Assembly (NCBI GenBank): GCA_029747015.1
Contig: JAKOGI010000836.1
Coordinates: 186,001-250,000, forward strand
Length of the DNA stretch: 64,000 nucleotides
Source: Carnegiea gigantea
Lineage: Eukaryota; Streptophyta; Magnoliopsida; Caryophyllales; Cactaceae
Reading direction: 5' to 3'
The notes beneath the pieces were generated by a model that worked only from the letters and a program-made list of their open reading frames with translations, had not been told where the DNA came from and did no database searches. This document shows positions 1-12,340 of the stretch, piece after piece. The position numbers were made by a program, and so were the translations under genes. Each line of letters starts with the position of its first letter. Within the stretch, counting starts at the first letter, position 1.

Positions 1-2763
1 CAAATCACCATCAGCTTTACACATATTCTCCTCCCGAACTAAAATGAATTGAAATACGTGCATGCTCAACTCAACTAATTTAAATTTATAGTGTTGGATA
101 GACATACTAAATTTCGGCTCATGTTTCGAAATGCTTTTGTATTTTCTATTTTAGGTAAGGAATCATTGAATAGTCCTTCGCCTAGTAGGCCTCAGGAAAG
201 TTAGAAGTAGAAGAACACCTCCATGACTCCTGTTGTCAATTGGTGTCTAGATGCTTATAGTGATTTTTGTTTAATAATGATGGGTTTTCAAAACTGGAAG
301 AAACTTGCTATGTATATATTTAGAAATAAGCATGCAACACACCAGGTGCTACGAAACGGTGAACCAAGATGCATTTTGGGTTTAAAGTGAGTCGCTATGT
401 ACTGTGAAGATGACCTAAGTTGTAACTTAAATCTCTTAACTAAGACTTGCATATGTAGATATATTTCTACTTATGCCACTTAAATCTGATTCTAGTCTTG
501 CCCTATTCAGGATGACAATATTGCCTCCAATCACTATTTTCCGCCAAAATTTCTTTAATGACTAGCTAGTTTAGACTAATTAGATGATTATTGATTGGGT
601 CCATCACAGTTTATAAGGGAAAGCTTTTTGGATTTTAAATATACCAATGCGCATGAAAATTTTATCTCTTGGGGCTTGAATACCTAAATGCCCAAGCTCT
701 AGGTCCTTCAAAACCCATCATCAAATGACCCAATAAGATTGACGATACCCTCTTCATTTTTCCCAGAATAAAGCTTGATTTTTCTCTTTCTCATTTTGGT
801 TAACGTCTTTTTTGAGACCACTAAATCCTTTATTTAACTTGTAAGTTTATCCTCATTTCTCTTTTAAGAAGGTAAAGGGAAAGTGTTGATTGATTTTCTT
901 TAAGGTCGAACATTTTAAATGATGCATCAGCATAACTCATGCTTATGCATCTAACTCGATTGGTTCCCTTGCTATTACAATATTTCCTTAGGTATAGTTA
1001 AAATCTTTTTGTTTCCTATTTTCATCATGCATATCCTTCACAATATTTCTCCCACACTTAGAATCTAAAATACCTACTTTATATACTTATATCATTATGA
1101 TCTTTGAAGAGTCCCATCAATGTGATGTGACTTTATGCTTTAGATGATAATATATGTTTCAAGTTGGAGACACATTTGTTCTAGTTTAAGGATCACTTAA
1201 TTGAGTTTGTATAGTTACTTGCATCCTATGTATATGATAGATGATGACAAGCAACTATTGCATCAACTTTCCTAGGCCATTGACTGTCCCAAGTTTCAGC
1301 ACTAGAGTTCAACCTCCTTAAACTCCCACCATTGACATCCTTGGCAGGTATATCCGAAATTGTCCCATGCCAGAATCATAAAATTCCCACAACTTGAAAT
1401 GAACCTAACATGAACTTTATAATATCATGAACAGTTGCATCAATTCTAAAATTTGCGTATCTAAATGCTATTTATAAACTTACATGTTATTATGTTAATA
1501 TGAAATTTATGATAGGTAAGCATAGGATAAATAATTTATTCCATCATTTGGTAAATATTTGGCGGTGGTTTTTGCCCTAAATAGCAGTGGTTTACCACAT
1601 CTTTATATTATATATATACTATGAGTGCGAAATGAGTGGTGCCGAAAAGCTTCTCCCCACAACCTTGCATCCTGATACACTCTCGCCTAAAAAACTTTTA
1701 AAATTCAAAACAACAGTTTTTCTAGATAATGGTAGGCGGTCATCTAAAAATTAAAGCTAAACGACTCCAGACTTCCACGTTATTCTCCTAATCCATCTCC
1801 TTTCCAGTAAATGATTCCCCGTCGATCTCATTACCTGATGCTAAGTCATCTCTTCCTCATGCCGACTTTCTTTTTATGAAGAATCCCCTCGATCTCTGTC
1901 TCTGTATCTCTCTTAATGCTCTCTATTTATTCAACCCATTTGCAGGGAGTAGAAGCCATTCAGAAATGGATTGACTCGCGGCGTCGATGAGGAAATCGTG
2001 AGTTATGGGAAAGGAAGATGAGTGCTATGGTGCCTTGGAAAGTAGTGGTTTCATCATTTTATCTGTACTCCATTTGGATTTTTAAATGTTGTTTCGCAAT
2101 TGGTGATTGTTTGGTTACATGTTGATTTTTATTTGGTGGCCGTCGTTAGAGGCAGACAAATGAGCTACACCAATCGATCGATCTCAAAAGCATTATCGCC
2201 CAAAGACGTTTCCATTGCTTATCTCTAGATTATTTTCAGGTTTAATTTTAATTTCAAGTATCTTACTCGTCAACCACCCTTTTTTCTACTTTCTCAAGGA
2301 TTCTTTGTTCATCGCTCCTCTTATTATTATTTTGTTTAATCGATGCGATTCTCTTCTTAGTCTAGGCGTTCGATTTGACATTGCAAAAGAATAGTTTCTG
2401 AGGTTTAGTTGTTCAACGGATCGGATTTTGTTGTTGGTTAATTTCTCTAATCTTGATGATTTGGATTAAGATTTTTTTTTGTTTGGGTGTTTTGAGTTTT
2501 GAGTTTTTAACTTGAACCGATGAATTTACGCATAGGCCAAAATCATAGGAGAGCAGATGAAAGGGGATAGTGTAGCAACATCAAAGATGATATAGAGAGC
2601 AAGTTTACTTGGGTCTTGTATCTTTCTATGGGATTGGGTTTTCTTTTTTTTTCTTTTTTTGTTTCCAATTTTGTTTCTGAGGGTCATGTGTTTTAGATTT
2701 TAGGTTTTGGGTTGTTTTGTTGTTTTGGAAGGAAGCAATAGCAATGATCACCATTAAAACATA
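1..2763. other. Unassigned AT-rich DNA
   Basis: I see no coding region longer than a few dozen codons and no recognisable retroelement motif on either strand. The part around 1790-2750 is richer in mixed-composition sequence (pyrimidine-rich stretches, short ATG-led frames) and could be a decayed gene or transposon end, but nothing supports a specific call. A TA-rich tract lies near 1600-1620. Confidence 0.5.
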
Positions 2764-3781
2764 TAGGCCCTGATTGGCAAATAGCTGTTAGTTGTTTGAT
2801 TTAGTTAGTAGCTGTTAACTGTTTGAATTAACTATTTGCATTATCTGTTTGAATTAGTTATTTATAGAAAAACTGTTTGATAAAATTAGTTGTTTCTAAG
2901 AAAGATGTTTGGTAAAATTATATTTATATCCTTATTTCTAAATTACTTCTTAATAGAACATATTTTTTATTTATTTATCAATTTCTTTTTAAAAAGAATT
3001 AAATTAGTGTCATATGTAAAAATTATCTTCATTTGTGATCACACAAAAAAAAGAAGAAATATTTCATTGATAAGACTTTACTTTCTTATTAAATTATATA
3101 TAATTTGTACTCATCGTCTATCTTATTTCCTTTTTATTTGTACTTATGTAAATGATGCCAGTGTTTTATAACGTTATTTGGTTTATATTTTTTTGGTTTA
3201 TAGATTCAAATTGAAATTTATACGAATTTAATTTCTAGTGACTTTATCTTCAATATATTCAATTCGTACAAAATATAGTATCAAGTGTTAATATTTTATA
3301 TCGATTTAAAGCTCATTGTCTTGATAATCGGAAGGGGGACTGAATAATCTAAAGTATAAATATCAAATCTTCATAAAGGTGCATGGTGAGAGAACCAAAT
3401 AAACTGATCTGATATACTAGCGAAATTAAAAAAGCTACACCAAAACGTATACTACTTGGCTAAAAAAATACAAACAATGAAAAAGACAATACAACTTCAA
3501 TGGTTTGTTTTTGTCTCAGAAAAATGATAATAATGAAAATCCCTCAACGTTTTTTAAACCTCAAGATCTAACTGGGTTCAAATGCTACTAGTATAGACCT
3601 TCAATGAATACTTTATGATACTGTATACTCTTTCTATTTTATAAAAAAATAATATATAAATATAATTTAATGGGGTGTAATGTAATTTATTTAAACTCTT
3701 GGACAAATGTGTCAAAAGTTCTTTTCAAAAGCTAATAGAAATAACTCTTTTCTCCAAAAAGATGTTACCAAACGCACCTAT
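2764..3781. mobile_element. Possible hAT-type MITE (non-autonomous)
   Basis: The left edge reads TAGGCCCTGATTGGCAAAT and the right edge, on the opposite strand, reads TAGGTGCGTTTGGTAACAT. These are imperfect terminal inverted repeats of the GTTTGGTAA kind common in plant hAT MITEs. The roughly 1-kb interior is AT-rich and has no transposase-like reading frame. I could not find a clean 8-bp target duplication; ATATA-like bases flank both ends. The inner GTTTGATTTAGTTAGTAGCTGTT-type repeats at 2785-2890 fit the subterminal repeats of such elements. An unrelated AT-rich segment remains possible. Confidence 0.3.
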
Positions 3782-5749
3782 AGATAAATTTCCTCATCAT
3801 AGATTCTAATCGTACATTATTAATCTCTTTTTTATTATCTGTCTCTTGGATTGTGACCTCATAGACAGGGGTCCAACAAGATCAGAGATCAGTTTTCCAT
3901 CACTGGGAACATATATAGTTACAAGTGACAAAGTGTACCACCTTCTACAATGCTCATCGTTCTTAAAATATAAAGATTTGCTCTTTAATTCACCATTGGG
4001 TAATTGTATGGGGTTGATTAAACTGCTTTTTGCACTTAAAAAAAAATTCCAATATTGACGTTACTTTCTAAAGTTATGGTGCTTTATTGATTTTTTCCAT
4101 CCTTTTTTTTAATTATCTCAGAGTATGGAATCTTGGTTTAAGATTAAATGATCAACAAATAAATAGACTGGTAAAAAGTGTTTCACATGATAATAATAAG
4201 TGCACAATGTAAACCATGAAAATTTAATTGAAAAAAGTACATAAAACAATAGAATGGAGGAATGAACAAATGGTATACTTCATCAATAAGTAATTAGCCT
4301 TTTATTGTTTTATAAAATAAAAGTTCATGGTATGACAAAGGGTAGTCTCCAATGGTTACTTTTGTGAGCATGTTGTTCTAAAATAAACATCTTGGATGAT
4401 TGGCAAAATCAAACTGCTTGAATGTGTTTACTTAAGATACTAAGTTTTTTGTGGGAGTTGAGTGGGCCATAGCTCTTCTTGAGATAGTTTGGAAGATAAA
4501 AATGGGTTTTTAACTTAAAGTACAATGACTAAGTCGACTCATAGGTACAATCACTTGAGATTTCTTCTTTCCAGAATTTGGTAAGGCAATAGTTTGTTTT
4601 GACCTGTCATTAGTGATTACAAGATATGGACTCACAACAGTAAAGAGGATATTAGAAAGATGGTCGTCTGGTACGTTATGCATGGTCGATCTTGGCATCC
4701 TTGGAAAGGAAAGCATCGTTGACTTTAACAAGGCGAAAACAATTGAGTTCAGTATCAGTCCCCCCTCCCCCTCTTTGCTAATGTATCTCTTCATTATTGT
4801 TGAAGTGTAAGGTTTGAATTATTCATTCTTCATTTCAGGTAAGTTTTTGTAGTGGCGTCAAATATTAGGAGAATGACGTGAAAATGGGAGTAGCAGCATG
4901 CAAAGTGAAGCTTGAAAATTTTAAAATATTTTTCATTTTTTGATAACGTTGGAAAAGGAACAATGACTTTGTCAAGCGTCTGTGATTGCTTATTAGCATT
5001 TAGTGGAGTCATTAGTTGATGAAGTGGATTTGATTTTTGGGAACTGACTTGATCTTGCGTCATGATGAAGTAGGTGGGTTCAAAGCTCTATTGATAATCT
5101 TCTTATTGGAACTACGATTTACTTATAGTTGGCTTGTACACTTCCTAAAGTGTTGATTGGTTAGCTATTCATGTAAATGGATCATAATGTATCAACACTT
5201 TATTTCACAAATTTATTATTAGGCACAAGTTGTTGAATATATAAACGATTCACCAAAGCTTCATCCTAATATTATCGAAAAATTTTTATTTTGAGTGTTT
5301 TAGTTATAGTCTTATTTATCTTTTTTTTTCTTTATATGTCCAAATTTTAGCAAATATGTTGCAATTCAACTCCAAATTTCTTCTTATATTAAAAAAAAAT
5401 TCTTCTTATATTAAAAAAGCCAGTCAAACTTGCTCAACATATGCATATTAGTATTAAATTTGTATGAGCTAACAATAAATGGTCTAACCAAATTTATTGA
5501 CCATGTGGGCGGGTTGTTTGCTTTTAGTTCCATTTCTGATGATTTTTTTCATTTCAATGTTTTTTCCTATTTTGTATTTAGTACAAGAAATATCAATATA
5601 TTAACCTATGAAAGAGGTAGAATTTTATTTTTTAAATAAACCTCGTGCAATGAATGGGCACAAAGTAGTATGTAAAATGGATTTAGTTAAATTATTTTCA
5701 ATTTAATTAATTAATAGTCTTTCTAATTATCCAATATTCAATCTTCAAA
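3782..5749. other. Unassigned DNA, no supported gene
   Basis: Short open frames exist, the longest about 94 codons on the - strand at 4510-4794, but none shows a domain I recognise. The sequence around 4510-5060 has a less AT-skewed composition than its surroundings and may be an old exon or transposon fragment. No signals, repeats or RNA genes could be supported. Confidence 0.45.
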
Positions 5750-7267
5750 AAGTCAGGTTGACTTTGTGGTTTTCATTGCACAATAGTTGATTGCTTTTTC
5801 GGATACAAACAAAGAAGATTCAAATGCATTTCAAATCTAGAAAGCCTAGAAGCTCTTTATGAAACAAGGTAGTTGTATTTAACTCTACTTGGAATGAAAA
5901 GTATAAACATCATGTTACCTACATTATCAAATGCGGCTTAACCAGCACATTAAATGAAGGCCAAAGGATCACCTTTCAAACTCATAAGATGCCAAGAAGT
6001 AACTAAACACCTGTTGACATGAAGGTCCTTAAAGCAATTTGCAGGCATTAAAGAGAAACATCAGTGGAATATTTGTAAAGCATCCAACAACCACCGCCTT
6101 TAACTTCTCCAATAGTCTAATGCGGAATGCCCATCAATAGAGACCTCGACTAAAGAAGAAGACCACAACGCACAGCAAGAAAGAGCTCAACTCATATTTT
6201 ATGTGTTCATTGTACTCTTGGGTGATCGGTTGAAAACTCTGTAATCTTTGTACACACTTTGAAATTCCCTATGCGGCGAGAAGGATGGAAAAATCTTGTT
6301 TGGAAACAAGAGAGTTGACTGAAAGAGTTATCATTTTTAAGTGGGGACTTGGGCGAAATTAGTTGAAGAGATTGTTAAAGGGTGTGGGGTCAAGGTCCTT
6401 GGTAGTCGCTTGGTTGTGTTATCTTCAAGAAGATTAGCACAAGTTGGTTGAATGCTAAGGGAATCCTAAAATGGGGACGTGACCCAGTAGACGGGTGAAC
6501 CTTATGAACAAACACAACATGCTATACATTCTGTTATTTATTTATTTGTTTTGCTCAACTTGCTTGTTCTGCCTATTCTGCATCCTTGATTTATCTTCTC
6601 AACAATTCAAGGGTGTTCCTGGATTGGATACCCGAACCAAGATGATTTTCGATTGGGGTAACCAAAATTTCAAGTCGACCATCCCTCAAACCAAACCAAA
6701 ACTAAATTTTGGATATTGAAAAGTTTCAACTCGAGTTTCCAGTTATCCAATAACCCAAACTATGTTGTTCACTTTTTTTTGCCTTTTCTTAAAGCATGCC
6801 ATTAGATCCAACTCTTAGTAGTTGAAATTGAAAGAGAAGGGCAGATAGAAGCACAATTTTAACTATTATAATAACTCAATTAGTGCAAGTGCGCAATCAA
6901 CTTCACAAACTAAGTGGCAATTGGAATAGGCAGGCTATGAAGAAAATTTCTAGCACTTAGGCAACTTATATAGTTTTCGTTTTAGTCAATTAAACTCCAA
7001 ATTGTATCCAAACCAAATATTTGAAAAACATCAGGTATTCGAACCAATTTTTTAGGAATTTTTAGTTCAGTACCCTGAATTGCATGTCGAGTTTGGTCGT
7101 AGTTTCGTTGGTTTGAGTTATTGGTTTTGAATTTTTTAAACACCCTTACTCAACATCCTTGAGTTTGGTATATTCCACATTATTTTGTATTAAAGTTTTT
7201 ACTTACAATTATTTGGCGTCTTCTTGTTCCCTCCATGTAGAATGACTTGGCTTACTTGGGACTAACA
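5750..7267 (+). mobile_element. Copia-type (SIRE-like) LTR, solo or truncated, 3' end
   Basis: The segment ends in ACA at 7267 and is followed at once by a degenerate initiator-Met primer-binding site, the arrangement of a 5' LTR on the + strand. Inside, around 6465-6510, it carries a GGGGACGTGACCCAGTAGAC stretch. From memory this resembles the R/U5 part of plant SIRE-type copia LTRs, where a transcript boundary precedes AACC(A/T)TATGAA-like sequence. The LTR is interrupted by a 539-bp inverted-repeat element at 6609-7147. The left boundary is uncertain; I did not find the TG start or a partner LTR in the window. It could belong to the same element family as the copia gag and pol pieces at 46.7 and 60 kb. 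Confidence 0.45.
6609..7147. mobile_element. 539-bp MITE-like element inside the copia LTR
   Basis: The ends are perfect 9-bp inverted repeats, AAGGGTGTT at 6609-6617 and AACACCCTT at 7139-7147. No coding frame fills the interior. CTCAACA occurs on both sides (6598-6604 and 7149-7155). It could be a target duplication with a few bases of slippage, but it does not abut the left end, so the superfamily is left open. The interior contains repeats of a GGATACCCGAAC / GGTATTCGAACC-like motif. Confidence 0.4.
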
Positions 7268-7269
7268 AT

Positions 7270-7285
7270 TTGTATTAGAGTGAGT
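7270..7285 (+). other. Primer-binding site (tRNA-iMet type), degenerate
   Basis: TTGTATTAGAGTGAGT follows the LTR end directly and resembles the TTGGTATCAGAGC site used by copia elements to prime minus-strand synthesis with initiator tRNA-Met. One G is missing and a C-to-T change is present. The following GTCTCACTTTATAATG leader fits the 5' leader of a SIRE-type element. Confidence 0.4.
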
Positions 7286-8597
7286 CTCACTTTATAATGA
7301 CCCATCATTTCAAACATTAAAACTAACCTTATTAATTATGGATTTAGTAGAAAGAATCTTGTCATAGTTATTTAGCTATTATTTCCTTAATGCTTTATAG
7401 AAGTACTATTTTCACATGCAATTTATAGTTAAACCTCCAAATTAATACTTTCCTTCTTATCCTTGTATCTAAAATATTGCATTTCCTTTGACTTAACACA
7501 AGTAAACTTATGATATTTAGTTACCTAATATTTTGTACATACTTCCTGGTTTTTGATTTATTTTCCTATTTTATAGCAAAAATATTTTCTTATTATTATT
7601 CCCCTTCCAAAACTTACGTAGGATATTCACGTTAACGTTTTTCTCTTGTTCCCTTTTAATGTCATTATTTTGTCGAGAATTTACATAAAATTACCATTAA
7701 TTTGATAATACTCTTATAATTTGACTCATTCTTTCTTGTGCCATAAATTTTTAGTTTATTTTTCTAAATAATTTAGGTTTTCTCACAAGTAACTTTCCCA
7801 TCCTCATTTCTTTGTCATTATTATTTCTCATTTAAATGCTCATAAATTTAGATGATTATTTTTTATCTTCCTAAATATTTTCATTAATAATTCTCGCATT
7901 TTCCCTATGTTCATAAATTTTTAATCACTTTAAAAGATATAAAATAAATTCTAATTTTCTAATACCCGTATCAAAACATAAATATAACCCTAATATCTTC
8001 TTTTTTCCCCTAATAATTAGACATTTATTTCACAAAAAATTATTTTAATCTCATTAAATGTCATGGGTGTAGCACATGGTTTTCCTAGTTAGTCCAAACA
8101 CTTTGAGGCATTGTTTGCCACAAGCTTTTCATCCTTTGTTGCCATTACCATCATCACCTAGCACATCTTTGACGCAAGGAAGCTATCACAACATCCCCAT
8201 CTTTGCCACCCATGAAGTCTCGTCACCTACCACCTCCTACTTCCACCGAACTCACCATGTGAAGCCCTATGAAGTTCCATTTGGAAACAACAAATCAAAG
8301 ATGAGGAAGACATGTGACCACTCTAGCCCAAAAGGACCCTTAACTAACCCATCCAAGAAAGTTTATCTCAAGATATCCCGACATGTGCTACATTTATTTT
8401 TCAGGGCTTAAGTTTTTGTAGTAAACATTTTAGTACCTCAACATTTGCAGACTGAACTTTTAGGTACCTTATTTTTACGTCCCTAAACATTTAAAATTTG
8501 CATTTTAACCTAAACCCTTAAGAACTTAATTTCGAAGATTTTAAATTTGTGCATGTGTAATTTCTCTCATTAGTACTATCGGAGTTTCTCTTTCATC
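7286..8597. other. No supported gene; possible copia leader then unassigned DNA
   Basis: The first part could be the untranslated leader of the copia element whose LTR ends at 7267. No gag motif follows. A 111-codon frame at 8076-8411 (Pro/Ser/His-rich, no domain) is not supported as a gene. Near 8441 the sequence AGTACCTCAACATTTG is partly the inverse of TCAAAGGTTGAGGTACC near 44730, on the other side of the pararetrovirus. Confidence 0.4.
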
Positions 8598-8611
8598 TAG
8601 TATCAGATCCA
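8598..8611 (+). other. tRNA-iMet primer-site-like sequence at viral genome start
   Basis: TAGTATCAGATCCA matches 12 of 14 positions of TGGTATCAGAGCCA, complementary to the 3' end of initiator tRNA-Met. Caulimovirids use this site to prime minus-strand DNA synthesis, and it marks position 1 of their genomes. It lies 67 bp before the first viral reading frame, a reasonable place for such a site. Confidence 0.5.
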
Positions 8612-8677
8612 CATGACAAAAAATAATTAAGATAATAAAGCTAATTAATGATTAATTAAGCTAATTAATTATATTTA

Positions 8678-9380
8678 ATGTTTGAATCATCACCTGCTTA
8701 CCTCAGATCAAATTATTCACACATTATTCACTCAGCAGAAGGAATTTCTTTATTAGCACCTCAGTTAAACTATATCACTGGCATAGTTTTGGAATTAAAA
8801 GCCAAAATAACTAAAATTAAGATTGAAGTGAAGGAGTTGAAGAAGCAATTATCTGTAATTTACCTTTCTCTAGTTAACGAAGTTACACATAGCAAAAAAT
8901 CTGCTTCAAGTATTAGTACTCTATTCCAGCATAAATATGCTTTTCAAAACCCAAAAAACAAAAATTCATTTCCTTCGCATGATATAAGAACACAAAAAAA
9001 AGTAGGAGAAAAAAATCAGCTTAAAAATCATCTGAAAAGGTAAAAAAAGAAGAGAAGAATGGAGTATAAATAGTATACTCTTAAAGAAATACAAAATATG
9101 TTCGAAAAAGAACAAAATCCAGAAGAATTAAACAAGATCATTGGCGCAATTAGTGGAAAACATGACGTATTATCTGATGATAATGAAGGGACAAATAATG
9201 TCCAAATAGAAGAAGAAATATATTAGTAAATGAATCTGATTAAATTAGAAGATCTTAATGTTTTACCATTAGAAGAAATCTGAAAAAAACTTGATAAAAA
9301 ATATGGTAAAATGACTATTGAAGATGAAGTTAATAAGATCAGAGAAGAACTCAACTAAGGGAAAATAGAGACTAATTTAG
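8678..9380 (+). pseudogene. Pararetrovirus first ORF, coiled-coil N-terminal part
   Basis: A 121-codon frame starts at 8678 and stops at 9041. Its middle part (about residues 40-70) is a Leu/Ile/Lys heptad-like stretch, LELKAKITKIKIEVKELKKQ, that predicts a coiled coil. The tail is basic. Collinear fragments rich in Glu, Lys and Asn continue to about 9380, with stops near 9074, 9223 and 9357. I see no catalytic domain. By position and composition this is the N-terminal part of the viral capsid polyprotein; coiled coils in virion-associated or capsid precursors are common in the family. The link to the capsid piece at 9690 rests on collinearity, not on recognised homology. Confidence 0.5.
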
Positions 9381-9689
9381 TTAACAATGTTGTTCCTAAG
9401 CCTAAAAAATTTGGTGAACATTCTAGAAGAAACATTCATTTTATAAGAATAAGGGGACGTACCACCAATTTTTTCTTTGGGTTTATGCCAAGGAAAACTA
9501 CAACCTTTAAAGAGATTAATTTACTCTAATTAATCAAACAAAATATATCTTAAATATAGATAGAGCTCGTAATAGAGAAAAGATATTTGAGCACTAGAAA
9601 AGAGGCATGAATAGCGTCCTATACCTCAATTCTATATGGACTACTGTAAATTTCCTAAATTACTTCGAACATAGTTTTTCTGGCACTGT

Positions 9690-9869
9690 AACTAATTGAT
9701 ATGATTCATTAAATGAAGGCGGTAAAAATACATTAAGAATGATGGAAACACCCGTTGAAATGTTCAAAACTCTATATAAGGAAATTGAAACCGAATTCAT
9801 CGAAGCTAAACTTGTTGAAAAAGCAAGGGAATGACAAAAAAATATTAATAATATAGAATTATGGGATAT
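9690..9869 (+). pseudogene. Pararetrovirus capsid protein, first fragment
   Basis: The frame around 9740-9835 reads VEMFKTLYKEIETEFIEAK and is Glu/Lys-rich like the start of caulimovirid capsid domains. A stop follows at 9832-9834. The last codons before the Athila insertion encode Trp-Asp-Ile, and the fragment resumes at 20708 in the same sense. No start or end signal is expected here, since the fragment was cut by a transposon at TGGGATAT. Confidence 0.55.
9862..9869. repeat. Target-site duplication of Athila element 1, left copy
   Basis: TGGGATAT occurs here and again at 20708-20715 directly outside the two LTRs. The inserted duplication is probably the inner 5 bp (GATAT). The extra matching bases may be chance or LTR-end mutation, since the element's terminal CA reads TG or is lost on the right. 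Confidence 0.6.
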
Positions 9870-11605
9870 TTTGAGATATTTCGAGTGTAAACTAAAGCCA
9901 CAAGCGTACAGCTTCCGCTGTAGTACTTGAGGGTCGTGTCTTCGGGGATGATGATGAGATTGAGTCATAATCGATTAAACCATCTTAAGTAGAATTAAGT
10001 TTTCCGAACTAAGAAATAGGCTAAAGTAACTCTTTATACTAAACTTACTATTATAAAACAAAATAAAACGGTTAAAGGTGAAACAAAACCAAACTAGCAA
10101 TTAGTTTAGATTAATCGTACCAAAGCAAACTAAATTTTATTGCCTACCATTCAGACCATTCAAGTTAAGTTCACCAAAGCAAAATATGATCACCTCAACT
10201 AAACCAATTTACATTAACCATCAATTCACAACCATCAACTAAATCAAGTTAAATTCATACCATTCAAGTTGCTTGCATCAAAAACAATAAAAACTAGCTA
10301 TTGGGATGGGGGGAACCGAAATAGATCATTATCATCAACCATAACTAAAACAATTTAAACATAATCACCTCATCATCACCAACAATCAAATCCTCAGAAG
10401 AACAATCTCCATTTTCGAACCACCCATAAATTAGAATCATCAAACTAAACCCACAAAATCAGAATCATCACCAACAATCAGAATCATCAAAAGCACTAAT
10501 TTAATCTAAATGCATCAACCAGCTTCATCATTCAACCAAACAGAGCAGATCAACGATGCTAATCATAATCACCAAATCCCATATTGAATTAATCTATTAT
10601 CAGCAATAATTTGAAAAATTAAAAGAGAAGTTGGGGGAACCGAGAGCAAACCGAGTCAGGGAAACGAACACACTCAGAACTCGACACAGGGGAGATGAAT
10701 AATAAAGACCACTGTCAACCAGATCAAGACATAGCTTCATCCCTCACCGTTAACAGTGGAAATGCCATGGCCACGTTCAACCAAAACCGAAAAGGGGATG
10801 GAGAGAAAACAGATGAAATTGACTAAACTTGAGCTAAAATCATTACAATACTAGCTTAATTCATAAACATCTACTATAAATTAACAAAGCGGAAACTAAT
10901 TACATAAAATCTGAAACTCACAACCTAACCAACATCAAACCCTAACCCTAGAAATCGAAAAGAAAATGCATCTGGATTACGAGAGAAGACTCAAAAATTG
11001 AACTAAGTAAATCCTAGAATCGTCTAACCTCTCTTCTAGAGCTAGCTTCTTCAATTTATACCCAAGCTCCTCCAATCTTCATAGTTCATCTTAGAGAAGC
11101 GTGGGCAAAGGATATGGTGCTATGCTGGCGTTTGAAGGCAGATAGATAAGATCGGAGAGAGGGAGAGAAAGAGAGAGAAGGATTGAGAATGGAGATGGAG
11201 GAAACAGTGGGGGGCGTCGGGTTTCAGGCTGGGTTTGAGGCTTCTCGGGTTGAAGTCGAGAAGAAGGAGAGTGAAGGTTTAAAGGGGGGTTAATAGGGGG
11301 TTACGTGCACAGCACGTGATGGCTAGGTTTTTTTTAATTTTATTTTCTTTTCTTCTCTTTTTTTTCTTTTTGGATGATGGATAAAAAAAAAGGGTTGGGC
11401 TGATTCTTGGGTTGCTTCTTCAATGTTTTATGGCCCGAATTTTCATTTCCAGCATTTTCCATCATTTTTCGCATTTTGTCATAATTATTCGCATTTTATT
11501 CAAAACCTACAACACAAAATAAAATCAAATAAAACCCTAAAATTAACAATTATTACGAGCATTAAATATGAATACAGTAAAAATGATACATTTTTGGCAC
11601 GAACA
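9870..11605 (-). repeat. Athila element 1, 3' LTR
   Basis: This copy pairs with 18933-20707. On the element strand it begins TGTTCGTGCC, at 11605 reading leftwards. Its other end is degraded compared with the TGTTGGGA edge of the partner copy. A CACGTG box lies at 11313-11318, with TACGTG at 11302. A stretch of GAGAGA-type purine repeats lies near 11152-11190. The short 10930-10950 CCCTAACCCTAG run is part of the LTR and not telomeric. Confidence 0.85.
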
Positions 11606-12162
11606 AATACCACCTCACCAAAATTTTGCTCGTCCTTGAGTAAAATGAACTAAACTAACTAAGAAGAAATTACAAAAAGAAAATCCTAACTCACTGTCAT
11701 AGGAATCACGATTGCATTTAGCGTATTCGACAAGCCCTTTATATCCCTTGGTCTTCTAAGTGGACGAGTGAGATCTCGTGAGGGTTTTCAAATGAACTGC
11801 CCACAAAAGTTATTTCAAAAATAAAAGAAAATCCCTTTTGTTTTTTCTCCAAACTAATATGTACAGGATTTGGGAAAGATATGCACACGTTCTAATTAAC
11901 TAAATCGTCCATGTAACCAAGTTATTGACCTACATATGCACAAAATGTACTTTAAGGTCCTCTACCTCACAAATAATATCAGATCACTAATTTTTCACCC
12001 CATTTGAACATCAAGATTCTAAATCCATCCCGGGGCTCATGTGCAAGTGTATTATCATCTCAAGACTTAGATCTACTAGAATTAGACTCAATCCCACTTG
12101 GCTGATATAACTACATTATTATCATACTAACTTTAGAAGCAAGCTTTTCTAGTAGCAATATG

Positions 12163-12235
12163 GCCTCAAAGGATAACACATAGTCGCGCGTGCCTCAAAG
12201 GATAACGCCCAGTAGCGCATGCCTTGAAGGAATAC
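12163..12235 (-). repeat. 29-bp tandem repeat, about 2.5 units
   Basis: On the - strand the unit starts TTTGAGGCACGCGC and ends GTTATCC. The same repeat, with the same unit length and the same GGAATGACAAGTAT flank, lies at 26248-26312 in element 2. Confidence 0.7.
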
Positions 12236-12275
12236 TTGTCATTCCGAATTTGATTTGATCTCTTTTTCTTTTCTA

Positions 12276-12276
<1 letters not shown>

Positions 12277-12339
<63 letters not shown>

Positions 12340-12340
12340 T
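12277..12340. repeat. (TTA)n microsatellite, about 21 units
   Basis: An uninterrupted run of TTA/ATT units lies in the 3' non-coding region of Athila element 1. It is expected to be length-polymorphic. Confidence 0.95.

Noticed and set aside
2890..3171. A 93-codon frame on the + strand
   Set aside because: AT-rich Phe/Ile/Leu translation within the candidate MITE; no domain or codon signal.
4510..4794. A 94-codon frame on the - strand with a purine-rich region
   Set aside because: No recognisable domain, and a competing open frame on the + strand covers the same bases. Possibly an old exon, but not supportable.
6495..6719. A 74-codon frame with a hydrophobic start that could look like a signal peptide
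   Set aside because: It runs from the copia LTR across the edge of the 539-bp insertion, so it is a chance frame over a transposon junction.
8076..8411. A 111-codon Pro/Ser/His-rich frame just before the pararetrovirus
   Set aside because: No motif and no flanking signals; composition typical of chance frames in mixed sequence.
10930..10950. Telomere-like CCCTAACCCTAG
   Set aside because: Barely two units, located inside an LTR; no array.
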